This document shows positions 36,803 through 46,363 of a stretch of DNA of 64,000 bases, in pieces. Position numbers and translations under genes: made by a program. Source of the DNA: Rubrivivax sp. (lineage in GTDB: Bacteria; Pseudomonadota; Gammaproteobacteria; Burkholderiales; Burkholderiaceae_C); assembly GCA_020248915.1 (NCBI GenBank), contig JADCGP010000022.1:1-64000 (forward strand), read 5' to 3'. Every line of letters starts with the position of its first letter. Within the stretch, counting starts at the first letter, position 1. A model generated the notes under the pieces. It saw only the letters and a program-made list of their open reading frames with translations, had not been told where the DNA came from and ran no database searches.

Positions 36803-36842
36803 CGCCTGCAGGGCTGGCAGCGCGCAGCCAGCCCTGCAGGCG
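36803..36842. repeat. perfect 16-bp inverted repeat (hairpin)
   Basis: Arms 36803-36818 (CGCCTGCAGGGCTGGC) and 36827-36842 are exact reverse complements around an 8-base loop. There is no T-run after it. It lies in the degraded stretch, away from any gene end. Confidence 0.9.
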
Positions 36843-37106
36843 AAGCGGCGCTCCGCGTCCGGCTTCCCTCAAATCAAGGGGGATGTCGTCGCGTTCGGGG
36901 TCGTCGAGGCGCACGGCCTGATCGCAGCGGGCGCGGTCGAGAGCCGGCTCGCGCCCGTCCACACGTCGCCGATCTCCGTCGGCGCTGTCGACAACCTCCG
37001 CGCCGGATCACCTCATGCGACCGCGCCATCGGGTCGAAGCGACAGGTGGCCGCCGGGACCACGGCCGGCCGGGTGCCTGCAACCACCCGTGAAGGCTGCA
37101 GTTCCA

Positions 37107-37174
37107 TTCATCAACGCATGGCTCGCATGCGGGCGCAGGGGTTGGCGATCGACTGGGCCCTCAACACACTCCGG
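37107..37174 (+). repeat. 68-base duplicated promoter-like block, copy 2
   Basis: This is the gapless counterpart of 35380-35447. It ends 63 bases before the ATG of the MipA/OmpV gene, a suitable place for promoter or operator elements. Confidence 0.55.
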
Positions 37175-37237
37175 GCCGAGCGCGGGCGCACTGCAAGTCC
37201 CGCGGTTCGAGTCACCAACCCTTTCGAAAGGTACGCC

Positions 37238-38062
37238 ATGAACTCATCGACGCTCCGGGCCAGCGGGCCAATGTCACCCCCTGCGGTCGTCGCCAGGGCC
37301 ATCGTGGCCGGTCTCGTCCTTGCCTGCTCCGCAGGAACGGCGCTGGCCCAGCAGCCTGCGCGCAACCTGCTGGGCCTGGGCGCCATCTCGATGGCCGAGT
37401 TCGAGGGCTCCGCCGACCAGGCCGTGCGGCCGTTCCTGCTCGGGCGCCTGGACCTTGGCGGGTACGGCAGCCTGCGACTGGCGGGGCTGTCCGTCCAGTA
37501 CAACGTGATGGGACCGAAGAGCCCATGGGCCTTCGGCCCGGTCCTGTCGATGCGACCGGCCCGGGACGACAGTGTCGCGGATCCGGTCGTGCGCCTGCTG
37601 CGCAAGGTCGACAGTGCCGGCGAGGCCGGGGTCTTCGTCGAGTACGGCTTCGGCGACACGCTCGCGCAGGGAGACCGCCTGAGCGTGGGCCTCGAGGCCA
37701 AGGGCGGCAAGGGCAACCAGCTCACCTGGGGTGTCCAGTACCAGGGGCCGAAGATGGGCGCCTTCCAGTACGGGATCGACCTGCGCGCGACCTCCGCCAA
37801 CGACAAGTACATGGACACCTACTTCTCGGTGGACATCGACAACAGCGTGCGCAGCGGCCTGCCGGTCTACAAGGCATCGGCCGGGCTGAAGAGCACGACG
37901 ATCGGATTCACCGGCTCCTACGACCTCAGCCGGCAGTGGACGCTGATTGGCCGTCTGGGTCTGTCGCGCCTGGCCGGCGATGCGAGCGACAGCCCCATCG
38001 TGCGGCTGCGCGGCGACACCAACTCGACCGCCTTCGGGCTGGCCCTCGGCTACCGCTTCTGA
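37238..38062 (+). CDS. MipA/OmpV-family outer-membrane protein
   Basis: This 274-residue beta-barrel protein starts with a signal peptide (AIVAGLVLACSAGTALAQQ, cleavage near residue 38). It shows the family pattern: an early glycine-rich strand with EFEGSADQAVRPFLLGR, FGPVLSMRPARDDSV, GVFVEYGFGDTL, DKYMDTYFSVDIDNSVRSGLPVY, and a terminal ALGYRF with the C-terminal aromatic residue of outer-membrane barrels. GAAAGG at 37226-37231 precedes the ATG. MipA-type proteins have been linked to murein enzymes and envelope stress. A role here with the following lipoprotein hydrolase is speculative. Confidence 0.88.
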   Translation: MNSSTLRASGPMSPPAVVARAIVAGLVLACSAGTALAQQPARNLLGLGAISMAEFEGSADQAVRPFLLGRLDLGGYGSLRLAGLSVQYNVMGPKSPWAFGPVLSMRPARDDSVADPVVRLLRKVDSAGEAGVFVEYGFGDTLAQGDRLSVGLEAKGGKGNQLTWGVQYQGPKMGAFQYGIDLRATSANDKYMDTYFSVDIDNSVRSGLPVYKASAGLKSTTIGFTGSYDLSRQWTLIGRLGLSRLAGDASDSPIVRLRGDTNSTAFGLALGYRF

Positions 38063-38259
38063 GCCACCCTGCATTCCCTGCCCGCGGTCGCCGCCACCCT
38101 GAGCGAACGGCCGGCGCAGGGGCGCGACGGCCGGGCGTGGAGCCGAATCGCTCCGCACCCGTGCCGTCCTGCTTGCCGTCCAGGATGGCGCCGGTCTGAG
38201 TCGTCCTGCGCAGACAGTCGGCCCAGGGCTTGAGGCCCCGAGGCTTCGCGGAGAAATCC

Positions 38260-39555
38260 ATGTCGATCCACCCCTCGCGGCGCCGGTGCCGCTCCCTCCC
38301 CGCGATCCTCGTCGCGGCGGCCCTGTGCACGCTGCTGCACGGCTGCGCCTCGAACGGGAGCGTGGCGCCGCCGTCCGAACTCGTCAGCAGCGGCTGGGGC
38401 GACCCGGCCGCGCTGGCCCCTGTCGCCGACTTCGATGCCTACGTCAGCGGCGTGACCGAAGAACTTCGCGGGCACCGGCTGCCGTTCGAGCCGTCGATGG
38501 CGGACACGGAACTGAGCCTCGTGGCGCCCTTCCGGGTGCCGCCGGGGCCGGGCTGCACCCCCGGCAAGCCGAGGGGCATCGCGATCCTCGTGCACGGGCT
38601 GTCCGACACCGCCTTCGCGATGCGCGACCTCGCGGGTTCGCTCGCGAGGCAGTGCCTCGAGTCGCGCGTGCTGCTGCTCCCGGGGCACGGCACCCGACCC
38701 GCCGACCTGCAGGTCGTCGATCACGACGACTGGCTGGACCACGTCCGGGCCGCGGTCTCGCAGGCTGCGCGCGAGAACGAGTTCGTCGTGACGGCAGGCT
38801 TCTCCCTCGGCGCGGCCCTCGCACTCGCCGTCGCATCGGAGTCCCCCGGCAGCGTGGACGCGGTGATCGGCCTCTCGCCGGCCTACCGCATCCGCTCGAC
38901 CTTCCTGGCGCGGCAGGCAAGCTGGATCGCCGCATTCCGGCCTTGGCTGGACTCTGGGCCGCGCGAGGAGTTCGCGCGGTATGCCGCGATGCCGACCCTG
39001 GGCATCGCGTCCACCATGGCCGTGCTCGGCAGAATGGACGCGCGCATCGGCAGCCAGGGTGCGGTTCGCGTGCCCTGGCTCGTCGTCCAGAGCGAGGACG
39101 ACGAGGTGGTCGACGTCGCCGGGAACAGGCGGTTCTTCGATGCCAACGCCCGAGACCCGCGCAGCGAGCTCTTGAACTACTTCTCCGGCCAGCCCGCGGA
39201 GGCGCCCGGCGATCGCATGGTCTGGCTGCCCGCCGCCAGCGCGTCGCTGCGGGTGGTGGGCCTCTCGCACCTCTCCGTCCACATCTCGCCGGACAACCCG
39301 CACTACGGCCTCTCGGGCTCCTACCGCAATTGCGGCAGCGTTCCGTTCCGCCAGCCCCAGGAGATCCTGGCGTGCAAGCAGGCGGAGCGTGTCTGGTACG
39401 GCGTCAGCGGCCAGTCGCCTCCTCCCGGCGAGGCCGGTGCCCGAGCCACGTTCAATCCGCATTTCGCGGACCTGGAGCAACGGATCGGGCGCTTCCTGGA
39501 CGCGGTGGATCATCGGCGCGCGGATAAAGTGGCATCGCAGCGCAGCCAGCCCTGA
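38260..39555 (+). CDS. lipoprotein alpha/beta hydrolase
   Basis: This 431-residue protein has a lipoprotein signal (LVAAALCTLLHGCAS, modified Cys near residue 29) and an alpha/beta hydrolase domain. IAILVHGLSDTAFAM is the first elbow, the nucleophile Ser lies in AGFSLGAALAL, and SEDDEVVDV holds the acid. GLSHLSVHI supplies a His. The region resembles monoacylglycerol-lipase or carboxylesterase folds. It is probably anchored in the envelope. It follows the MipA gene by about 200 bases and precedes the LysR gene. Confidence 0.82.
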   Translation: MSIHPSRRRCRSLPAILVAAALCTLLHGCASNGSVAPPSELVSSGWGDPAALAPVADFDAYVSGVTEELRGHRLPFEPSMADTELSLVAPFRVPPGPGCTPGKPRGIAILVHGLSDTAFAMRDLAGSLARQCLESRVLLLPGHGTRPADLQVVDHDDWLDHVRAAVSQAARENEFVVTAGFSLGAALALAVASESPGSVDAVIGLSPAYRIRSTFLARQASWIAAFRPWLDSGPREEFARYAAMPTLGIASTMAVLGRMDARIGSQGAVRVPWLVVQSEDDEVVDVAGNRRFFDANARDPRSELLNYFSGQPAEAPGDRMVWLPAASASLRVVGLSHLSVHISPDNPHYGLSGSYRNCGSVPFRQPQEILACKQAERVWYGVSGQSPPPGEAGARATFNPHFADLEQRIGRFLDAVDHRRADKVASQRSQP

Positions 39556-39631
39556 TGACGCCGGCGCACCGGTCCGGGGCGCGGACCTTCCGCGGCCCGG
39601 TGGGACAGCGTTTCCGACCGGACCGATGACA

Positions 39632-39686
39632 GGGCCGCTTGCATGGCGGCGGGCGATGTCCACGGCGGCCGACCGTCAAGCGGCCC
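39632..39686. promoter_or_regulatory. inverted repeat upstream of LysR
   Basis: GGGCCGCTTG (39632-39641) and CAAGCGGCCC (39677-39686) are exact reverse complements 35 bases apart, about 57 bases before the LysR ATG. This may be an operator pair or a long-loop stem. Confidence 0.35.
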
Positions 39687-39742
39687 CGTGGTGTCGCTCG
39701 CCGGCTTCGCGTCTGACGAGACCTTGAACCTTCGTGGATCCC

Positions 39743-40666
39743 ATGCCGACCAACAAGGTGATGTCCCCTGGAGCCCGGCTGGGCGACTGGAACCTGCTGC
39801 GCTCCTTCATCGCGGTCTGCGAGACCCAGACCCTCACCGCCGCTGCGGACTCGCTGGGACTGAGCCAGCCGACGCTCGGCCGGCACATCAGGGAACTGGA
39901 GACCCTGGTCGGCGAGACTCTGTTCGACCGCCTGCCCGGGCGCATGAGGCCCAACGAGCGCGCCGAGTTCCTGCTCGATCGCCTGCTGCCGCTGCGCGAG
40001 GGAGTGGGCCGCATCGAGCACGCGATCTGGGGTCGCGACGAGGTGGTGGCCGGGACGGTGCGCGTCACCACCAGCGAGATCCTCGGCGTGCTCGTGCTGC
40101 CGCGCGTGCTGGCCCCCCTGCTGGCAGACGCGCCCTTGCTGCAGGTCGAGGTCCAGGCCTCCGACGCAGTGCAGAACCTGCTTCGCCGGGAGGCGGACAT
40201 CGCGATCCGCTTCTTTCGCCCGGAGCAGGACGATGTCATCGCCATCTCGGTCGGCCAGACCGAGATCGGGCTCTTCGGCAGCAAGGAGCTCGTGGACAGC
40301 CTGCCCGAGTGCTGCACGCCCGGCGACCTCAAGGGCCGCTACGTGGGCGGCGTCGGTGTCGAGCAGGCCATCGAGATCGCGGCAGCCGCCGGCCACTCGC
40401 TGCAGCTGTCGGACTTCCGCTTTCGGTCGATGTCGAGCGTGGCGCAACTGCATGCCGTGGAGGCCGGCATCGGCGTCGCCGGGCTGCCGGTCGTGATCGC
40501 GGCCGAGCGCCCGGCGCTCGTCCGCGTGTTTCCCGAAGTGGTGGCACAGCCCATGTCCGTCTGGCTCTGCGCCCACGAGGACCTGCGCCGGAGCCTTCGG
40601 ATGCGCAGGGTGTTCGACCACCTGACCGTCACGCTGCGAAAACTGTTCGCCGCATCGGCAAGGTGA
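39743..40666 (+). CDS. LysR-family transcriptional regulator (paralogue of the one at 20555)
   Basis: This 307-residue LysR protein has a winged helix starting at GDWNLLRSFIAVCETQTLTAAAD. Its effector domain contains NLLRREADIAIRFFRPEQDD and GIGVAGLPVVIA. The blocks shared with the LysR at 20555-21517 show a common origin. The ATG at 39743 is used. A GTG at 39734 would add three residues. It follows the MipA and lipoprotein hydrolase genes in the same direction, so it may control them. Confidence 0.9.
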   Translation: MPTNKVMSPGARLGDWNLLRSFIAVCETQTLTAAADSLGLSQPTLGRHIRELETLVGETLFDRLPGRMRPNERAEFLLDRLLPLREGVGRIEHAIWGRDEVVAGTVRVTTSEILGVLVLPRVLAPLLADAPLLQVEVQASDAVQNLLRREADIAIRFFRPEQDDVIAISVGQTEIGLFGSKELVDSLPECCTPGDLKGRYVGGVGVEQAIEIAAAAGHSLQLSDFRFRSMSSVAQLHAVEAGIGVAGLPVVIAAERPALVRVFPEVVAQPMSVWLCAHEDLRRSLRMRRVFDHLTVTLRKLFAASAR

Positions 40667-40681
40667 CCGGCAAGGTGACGT

Positions 40682-40735
40682 GGCCGCCGCGGGCCGCCGT
40701 GGGCCGCCGTGGGCCACCGTGGGCCGCCGTGGGCC
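40682..40735 (+). repeat. 10-base tandem repeat (GGGCCGCCGT unit)
   Basis: Five full units of GGGCCGCCGT-type run from about 40682 to 40735 with single-base variation (one copy has A for G), starting 16 bases after the LysR stop. They do not code for a recognised protein. Slippage or a GC-rich transcript structure are possible explanations. Confidence 0.8.
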
Positions 40736-40849
40736 GTTTCGGGCCCGGGCTCGGCCTGCACGCCATCCCCGGCACGCCGCCCGGGCCGCCACCCGAGCGA
40801 CGCCTTGGCCGCTGCGGAAGGTTCGCGGCGCTGCCCGCAGCCGATGACG

Positions 40850-41467
40850 CTAGCCGATGCGGTCGAAGACGTCCGGCTCCAGCTCGGTGGAGCGACGCAC
40901 GCAGCGATCCTGGGTCTGATCGCCCCAGCTGAAACGCCTTCCGTCGCCGCTGAGGGCGAACACGTCCTGATCGACGCAGGCCGACACCAGGAAGGTCGGA
41001 GCCGCGCAACCGTTGGAGACGTCCTTGGGCACGCCCGAGGTCAGGCCGCAGTCGTCGAGCCCGAGTCCCTGGAGGAGATCGGGATTCGTGGTGAACACCG
41101 TCAGGATCGATGAGTCGTTCGTGCAGTCGACCTCGAAGCCCCCCGGGATCGACGAAGGCCGGGCCACTTTGCAGGGCCCCTTCGAGTCGTACTTCAGCAC
41201 CTGCTGCGTGAGCGCCTGGTCGAGGAAGGCCTCGGTCGTCAGGGTCTGGGTGACGGTGTCCGGCGACGGCGATGCCTCGATGGTCAGCGTCTGGCGCAGG
41301 TAGGCCGTGCCGCCACCGGGGGCCGGCACGGGCGAGAGGCGTTGGTACTTGCCCGTGAGCCGTTGAGCGAAGTCTTCCTCGGCACTGGTGCCATCGCCGC
41401 AGGCGACGACACCCATGGCCGTGACGACCAGTGCCACTGCTTTCGTTCCAAAGGACCTGATTCTCAT
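40850..41467 (-). CDS. lipoprotein of unknown function
   Basis: This 205-residue protein has a lipoprotein leader (MRIRSFGTKAVALVVTAMG followed by VVAC) with the lipidated Cys at about residue 22. AGGAGTG precedes the ATG at 41467. The mature part has five cysteines, several Thr-rich segments (RQTLTIEASPSPDTVTQTL) and ends with DGRRFSWGDQTQDRCVRR. I do not recognise the family. It stands alone between two convergent or unrelated genes. Confidence 0.72.
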   Translation of the reverse strand: MRIRSFGTKAVALVVTAMGVVACGDGTSAEEDFAQRLTGKYQRLSPVPAPGGGTAYLRQTLTIEASPSPDTVTQTLTTEAFLDQALTQQVLKYDSKGPCKVARPSSIPGGFEVDCTNDSSILTVFTTNPDLLQGLGLDDCGLTSGVPKDVSNGCAAPTFLVSACVDQDVFALSGDGRRFSWGDQTQDRCVRRSTELEPDVFDRIG

Positions 41468-41672
41468 GTCGATGCACTCCTGCTTGGTTGCCTGTCGGTC
41501 TCTGCTCGGTGCCGCGGGTCGCGGCGCTCTTCGCACCTGGAGACCGACTGCACAAGGGGATCTTCTTGCGGGTCCGGGTGGAACGGCAAGCCACGGCAGC
41601 GCATGCGGCGCATGCGCTGCTGAAGGAGGCGAGGCCCTGGTGCCGGTGCGGGTCGCCGGGTCGTCTGCCCGC

Positions 41673-42614
41673 TCAGCGTGCGGCCCGCGGCGGCACGGCC
41701 CAGTCGGGGCGTGCCGCCCGCTGCGAATCCACCACCACCAGCAGCCTTCCCGGCCACGGCGTCGGCTGTCGGTCTGCGCGCAGCACCCAGAAGCGGCGTC
41801 CCGCGGCCATGGCCTCCTCGTAGGCCGCGTCCAGCACGCCGCGGCGATCGAGGAACGTGTTCAGCGTGGCCGGGATCCGGATGCAGCCCTTGGAGGCGCG
41901 CTGTCCGAGCCGCGGCTCGAGCTGGCGCGGATCGGTGGCGTGCAGCTGCAGCCGCATCTCCTGCTCGCCGGGGGCCCAGGCGCGGCGCGCGCGGACCCAG
42001 CCGAAGTCGAACACGCGCATGCCCTTGGCGCCGTAGCCGCAGATCCCCTGCGCGTTGCGCGTGCCTTCGGCCCGGAAGTCGGGGTTGTCGATGGAGTGGT
42101 CGAACACGCCGAGGGGCGTCTCGAAGTGCTCGAAGCCCGACGGCCGGCCGGTCGAGGCCGGCGCGGCGCCGACGAGCCTTGCCGGGCCCTGGACGGGCAG
42201 CCACCAGACCATCGCCGCCTGCACGTGCTCGCTGCGGTCCACGAGCACGAGCAACTGCGCGCGCTCGACCGCTACGCCGGCAGCGGCCAGCGCCTGCGCG
42301 AGCCAGCCCGCATAGGCCTCCTGCTCGGATGCGGGCAGCTCGAGGCGGCGATCGACCTCGCGCGCGAAGGCGGTCGACAGTTCGGCGATGTCGCTGATCG
42401 CCGGCAGCGCGGCGGCGCTGGGCGCGGGCGCCGTGCGAGCGGGTGCCGCCGGTGTGGTCGCTGCGGTCGATGCAGTCGATGCAGCCGATGCGGCCGGCGG
42501 CGCAGCCGGTGCCGCCGTGCTTGCCGCCGCCGCGGCGGCGAAGGCGGCCACGGCGGCGGCTAGGCTGGCCCGCCCGCTGGCCAGCCCACGTCGACGGGCG
42601 CGCTGCGTATGCAC
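41673..42614 (-). CDS. L,D-transpeptidase (YkuD domain) family protein
   Basis: This 313-residue protein has an N-terminal hydrophobic Ala-rich leader (GRASLAAAVAAFAAAAAAS) and an Ala/Pro linker. A YkuD-like catalytic domain follows. The conserved LQLHATDP carries the His, and 15-20 residues later RASKGCIRIP holds the catalytic Cys. The GTG at 42614 lies 13 bases after the stop of the AAA gene on the same strand. Family enzymes make 3-3 crosslinks or attach proteins to peptidoglycan in the periplasm. The specific role is open. Confidence 0.82.
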   Translation of the reverse strand: MHTQRARRRGLASGRASLAAAVAAFAAAAAASTAAPAAPPAASAASTASTAATTPAAPARTAPAPSAAALPAISDIAELSTAFAREVDRRLELPASEQEAYAGWLAQALAAAGVAVERAQLLVLVDRSEHVQAAMVWWLPVQGPARLVGAAPASTGRPSGFEHFETPLGVFDHSIDNPDFRAEGTRNAQGICGYGAKGMRVFDFGWVRARRAWAPGEQEMRLQLHATDPRQLEPRLGQRASKGCIRIPATLNTFLDRRGVLDAAYEEAMAAGRRFWVLRADRQPTPWPGRLLVVVDSQRAARPDWAVPPRAAR

Positions 42615-42627
42615 GGTGCCGGCCGCC

Positions 42628-44337
42628 TCAGGTGCTCGCCGGCGCGGCGGGCGTCCGCGGCGCCGGGTGCGGTGCGAGCGCACCTTGCGCATCGGTCGCG
42701 GCGCTGCGCAGCCACTGCCGCAGTGCGGTCCAGTCGGCGACGGGCGCCGCGTCGGCCTTGTCCGGCAGCGCCTGCACCACGTGCACCCAGGGCATCTCGT
42801 CGGGCGCCAGCGGCTCCTGGGCCTGCTGCTGGGCGGCCAGCACCGCGGCGTCGGCATCCGAGGCGTCCGCTCCGAGCGCCGCACGCCGCTTCAGCCGCTC
42901 GCGCAGCACCTGCGCCGGCGCGTCGAAGTGCAGCACGGCGAACGGCACGCCCAGCACGGCGGCGCGCGCGTAGGCGGCGCGGCGGTCGGCGCCGCGCAGG
43001 AAGGTGGCGTCGACGATCGCGGTCCAGCCGCCTTCGAGCACCGAGGTCGCCGCGTCGAGCAGCCGTGCATAGGTGGCCTCGCTCATCGCCGCCGTGTACA
43101 GGCTGCCGGCGGCGGCGCCGGCGCGGTCGAGCGCATCCAGGCCGGCCAGCCGCTTGCGCTCGACATCGGCGCGGATGCGCACCGCGCCCTCTGCCTCCAG
43201 CAGCCCCTGCGTCAGCGACGTCTTGCCGCTGCCCGAAAACCCGTGGGTGATCAGCAACGCATGCGGGCGCGGCAAGGTCGTGCGCTGCGCCACGCCGAGA
43301 TAGCGTCGCGCCGCGGCCAGCGCCTGCTCGCGCGCGTTGCCGTCGGCCTGCGCCGCGCGCAGCAGCGCCACCTTGGCGCGCACCAGGGCCCGGTGCACGA
43401 GGTAGTAGTCGAGCACGCGCACGCCGTCGTAGTCGCCGCAGTGCTGCAGGTAGGTGTCGACGAAGCGGTGCGCGAGCGCCGGCAGGCCGTGGGCCTGCAG
43501 GTCCATCGCCAGGAAGGCGACCTCGCTGATCACGTCGAGCCAGCGGAAGTCGTCGGCGAACTCGATGCAGTCGAACACCAGGCAGCCGCTGCCGGTGCGT
43601 GCGACGTTGCCCAGGTGCAGGTCGCCGTGGCCCTCGCGCACGCGGCCGGATGCCAGCCGCCGCGCCATCACCGGCGCGAGGCGCGGCCCGGTCTCCGACT
43701 CCCAGCGCTGCACCTGCTCGACCAGCGCGCGCCCGGCGTCGTCGGCCTCCGGCAGCGCGGCGTGCACGTCGCGCAGGCTGCTGCGCAGCGCCGCGCGCAC
43801 CGGCTCGGGCCGGCCGAGCGTGCCGCCTGCCGGCGCCGCGGCGGCCGCGCCGTGGAAGCGCGCCAGCAGCGCGGCCAGCTCGTCGACGTCGTCCGCACAC
43901 AGCGCACCCCCAGCCGCCAGCCGGTCCCAGAGGCCCGCCTCGTCGAAGGCGAGCATCCGCACCGCCACGTCGAGCAGCGGCCCTTCGCCGCCGAGCTTCG
44001 GGGCATCCGGCGTGCCGGTGATCGGCACCACGTCCAGGTACAGGTGTGCGGCCAGGCGCCGGTTCAGCCGCAGTTCCTCTTCGCAGGCGGCGTGCCGCCG
44101 CGCCAGCGTCGACTGGTCGAGGAAGGAGGTCGCCAGCGCCTTCTTGATCTTGTAGGCGTGGCCGCCGTGCAGCAGCACGTGCGAGACATGGGTCTCGACG
44201 TGGCGCGGCGTGTTGCCGCTGCGCCCCAGCGCCGCGGCCAGCGCCTGCACCATCCGCTGCTGCTGCGCCGGCGTGAGTTCGGCGGGCGGGGAGGTGGGGC
44301 ACGGCGCGGAGTCGCCGGGGGTCGGTCGGTCGGTCAT
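42628..44337 (-). CDS. bifunctional aminoglycoside-phosphotransferase-like / ATP-binding (gluconate-kinase-like) protein
   Basis: This 569-residue protein has two parts. The first 330 residues form a phosphotransferase-like domain, with HGGHAYKIKK early and REGHGDLHLGNV as the Brenner catalytic motif. The second is a P-loop NTPase with GFSGSGKTSL as Walker A (about residue 360). The ATG at 44337 is chosen. A GTG at 44343 overlaps the permease stop as GTGA and is equally possible. Members of this fused family occur widely in proteobacteria with unknown substrate. The gene follows the MacB-like permease in the same direction. Confidence 0.85.
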   Translation of the reverse strand: MTDRPTPGDSAPCPTSPPAELTPAQQQRMVQALAAALGRSGNTPRHVETHVSHVLLHGGHAYKIKKALATSFLDQSTLARRHAACEEELRLNRRLAAHLYLDVVPITGTPDAPKLGGEGPLLDVAVRMLAFDEAGLWDRLAAGGALCADDVDELAALLARFHGAAAAAPAGGTLGRPEPVRAALRSSLRDVHAALPEADDAGRALVEQVQRWESETGPRLAPVMARRLASGRVREGHGDLHLGNVARTGSGCLVFDCIEFADDFRWLDVISEVAFLAMDLQAHGLPALAHRFVDTYLQHCGDYDGVRVLDYYLVHRALVRAKVALLRAAQADGNAREQALAAARRYLGVAQRTTLPRPHALLITHGFSGSGKTSLTQGLLEAEGAVRIRADVERKRLAGLDALDRAGAAAGSLYTAAMSEATYARLLDAATSVLEGGWTAIVDATFLRGADRRAAYARAAVLGVPFAVLHFDAPAQVLRERLKRRAALGADASDADAAVLAAQQQAQEPLAPDEMPWVHVVQALPDKADAAPVADWTALRQWLRSAATDAQGALAPHPAPRTPAAPAST

Positions 44338-44339
44338 GC

Positions 44340-45556
44340 TCACTCGTGGCGCAGCGCCTCGATCGGATCGAGCCGGGCGGCGCTGCGCGCCGGGAAGTAG
44401 CCGAACACGATGCCCACCGCGGCCGCGAATCCCAGCGCCAGCAGGTTGATGCCGGGCAGGAACAGGAAGGGCAACGACAGCGCGGCCGCCAGCGCCAGCG
44501 AGGCTCCCAGCGCCAGCAGCACCCCGAGCAGGCCGCCCGCCGCCGCCAGCACGAGGGCCTCGATCAGGAACTGCAGCAGCACCTCGCGCTCGAGCGCGCC
44601 GATGGCCAGCCGCACGCCGATCTCGCGCGTGCGCTCGGTGACACCCACCAGCATGATGTTCATGATCCCGATGCCCCCCACCAGCAGGCTGACCGCCGCC
44701 ACCGCGCCGAGCAGCGTGGTCAGGATCTGCGTCGTGCCCGACAGCGTGTCGGCGATCTGCCGCGTGTCGAGGACGTTGAAATTGTCCTCCTCGTCGTCGG
44801 CCAGCCGGCGCCGCTCGCGCAGCAGCTGCCGCAAGCTCGCCGCCACCCGCGCCGTGTCGCTGCCTTCTTGGGCCGACACCAGCAGCGTCGGGATCCGCGG
44901 GCTGCCGGTCAGGCGCCGCTGCACGGTGCGCAGCGGCAGCACGACGATGTCGTCCTGATCCTGGCCCATCGCGGCCTGGCCCTTGGCCGCCAGCAGCCCG
45001 ATCACCTCGCACGACACCTGGCGCAGCCGCAGCCGCTCGCCCAGCGGCGGCGGGGCGTCGGCGCCGAACAGCTCGCGGCGCACGGTGGCGCCGATCAGGC
45101 ATACGGCGCTGCCGGCGCGCTCCTCCGCGGGCTCGAACACGCGCCCGGCCGCGAGTTGCCAGCGGGCGACGTCGAAGTAGGCGGCCGTGCTGCCGACGGC
45201 GACCGTGCTCCAGTTGCGGGCGCCGGCCACCGCAGCCACCGCCGCCCTGACCTCGGGTGCGACGGCGCGCACGCCGCCGACCTGCGCGGCGATCGCCTCG
45301 AGGTCGGCCTCGAGGAAGCCCGGCGCGCCCGGACCGCCCGGCCCGGGGCCCAGGCGCTGGCCCGGGCGGACCTGCAGCAGGTTGCTGCCCAGGCTGGCGA
45401 TCTGGTCGCGCACCGCCTGCGTCGCGCCCTGGCCGAGCGTGACCATCGTGACCACCGCCGCCACGCCGATGACGATGCCGAGCACGGTGAGGAACGAGCG
45501 CAGCGGGTTGCGCCGGATCGAGCGCGCGGCCAGCAGCAGCGAGTTCCACCACATGG

Positions 45557-45560
<4 letters not shown>
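44340..45560 (-). CDS. MacB-type ABC transporter permease (FtsX domain)
   Basis: This 406-residue permease has the MacB topology. An N-terminal helix (RSFLTVLGIVIGVAAVVTMVTLG) is followed by a large periplasmic domain (residues about 55-265). Three C-terminal helices follow, with LLVGGIGIMNIMLVGVTERTREIGVRLAIGA, the family hallmark. It lacks the ATPase domain fused in E. coli MacB, which is encoded by the preceding gene. It ends in PIEALRHE, typical of the family. It is coupled to the ATPase gene by an ATG/stop overlap at 45557-45560. Confidence 0.93.

Positions 45561-46359
<799 letters not shown>

Positions 46360-46363
<4 letters not shown>

Larger units (their letters stand above)
36431..37237 (+). 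pseudogene. degraded stretch, possibly a medium-chain dehydrogenase remnant
   Basis: No intact gene is present in these 800 bases. One frame reads LPLTLGQDVVGH and GIGPAVARWCIGE (36470-36560), like the N-terminal half of a quinone-oxidoreductase-type MDR protein, and stops at about 36579. Other frames give DLIQAGGNATRVV and PLDSLLARLAPRG, which fit the nucleotide-binding half only loosely. A perfect 16-bp hairpin and the second promoter-like block lie inside it. The family assignment is tentative. Confidence 0.35.

Noticed and set aside
40684..40746. CRISPR-like array
   Set aside because: The unit is only 10 bases with no spacers, and no cas genes are near.
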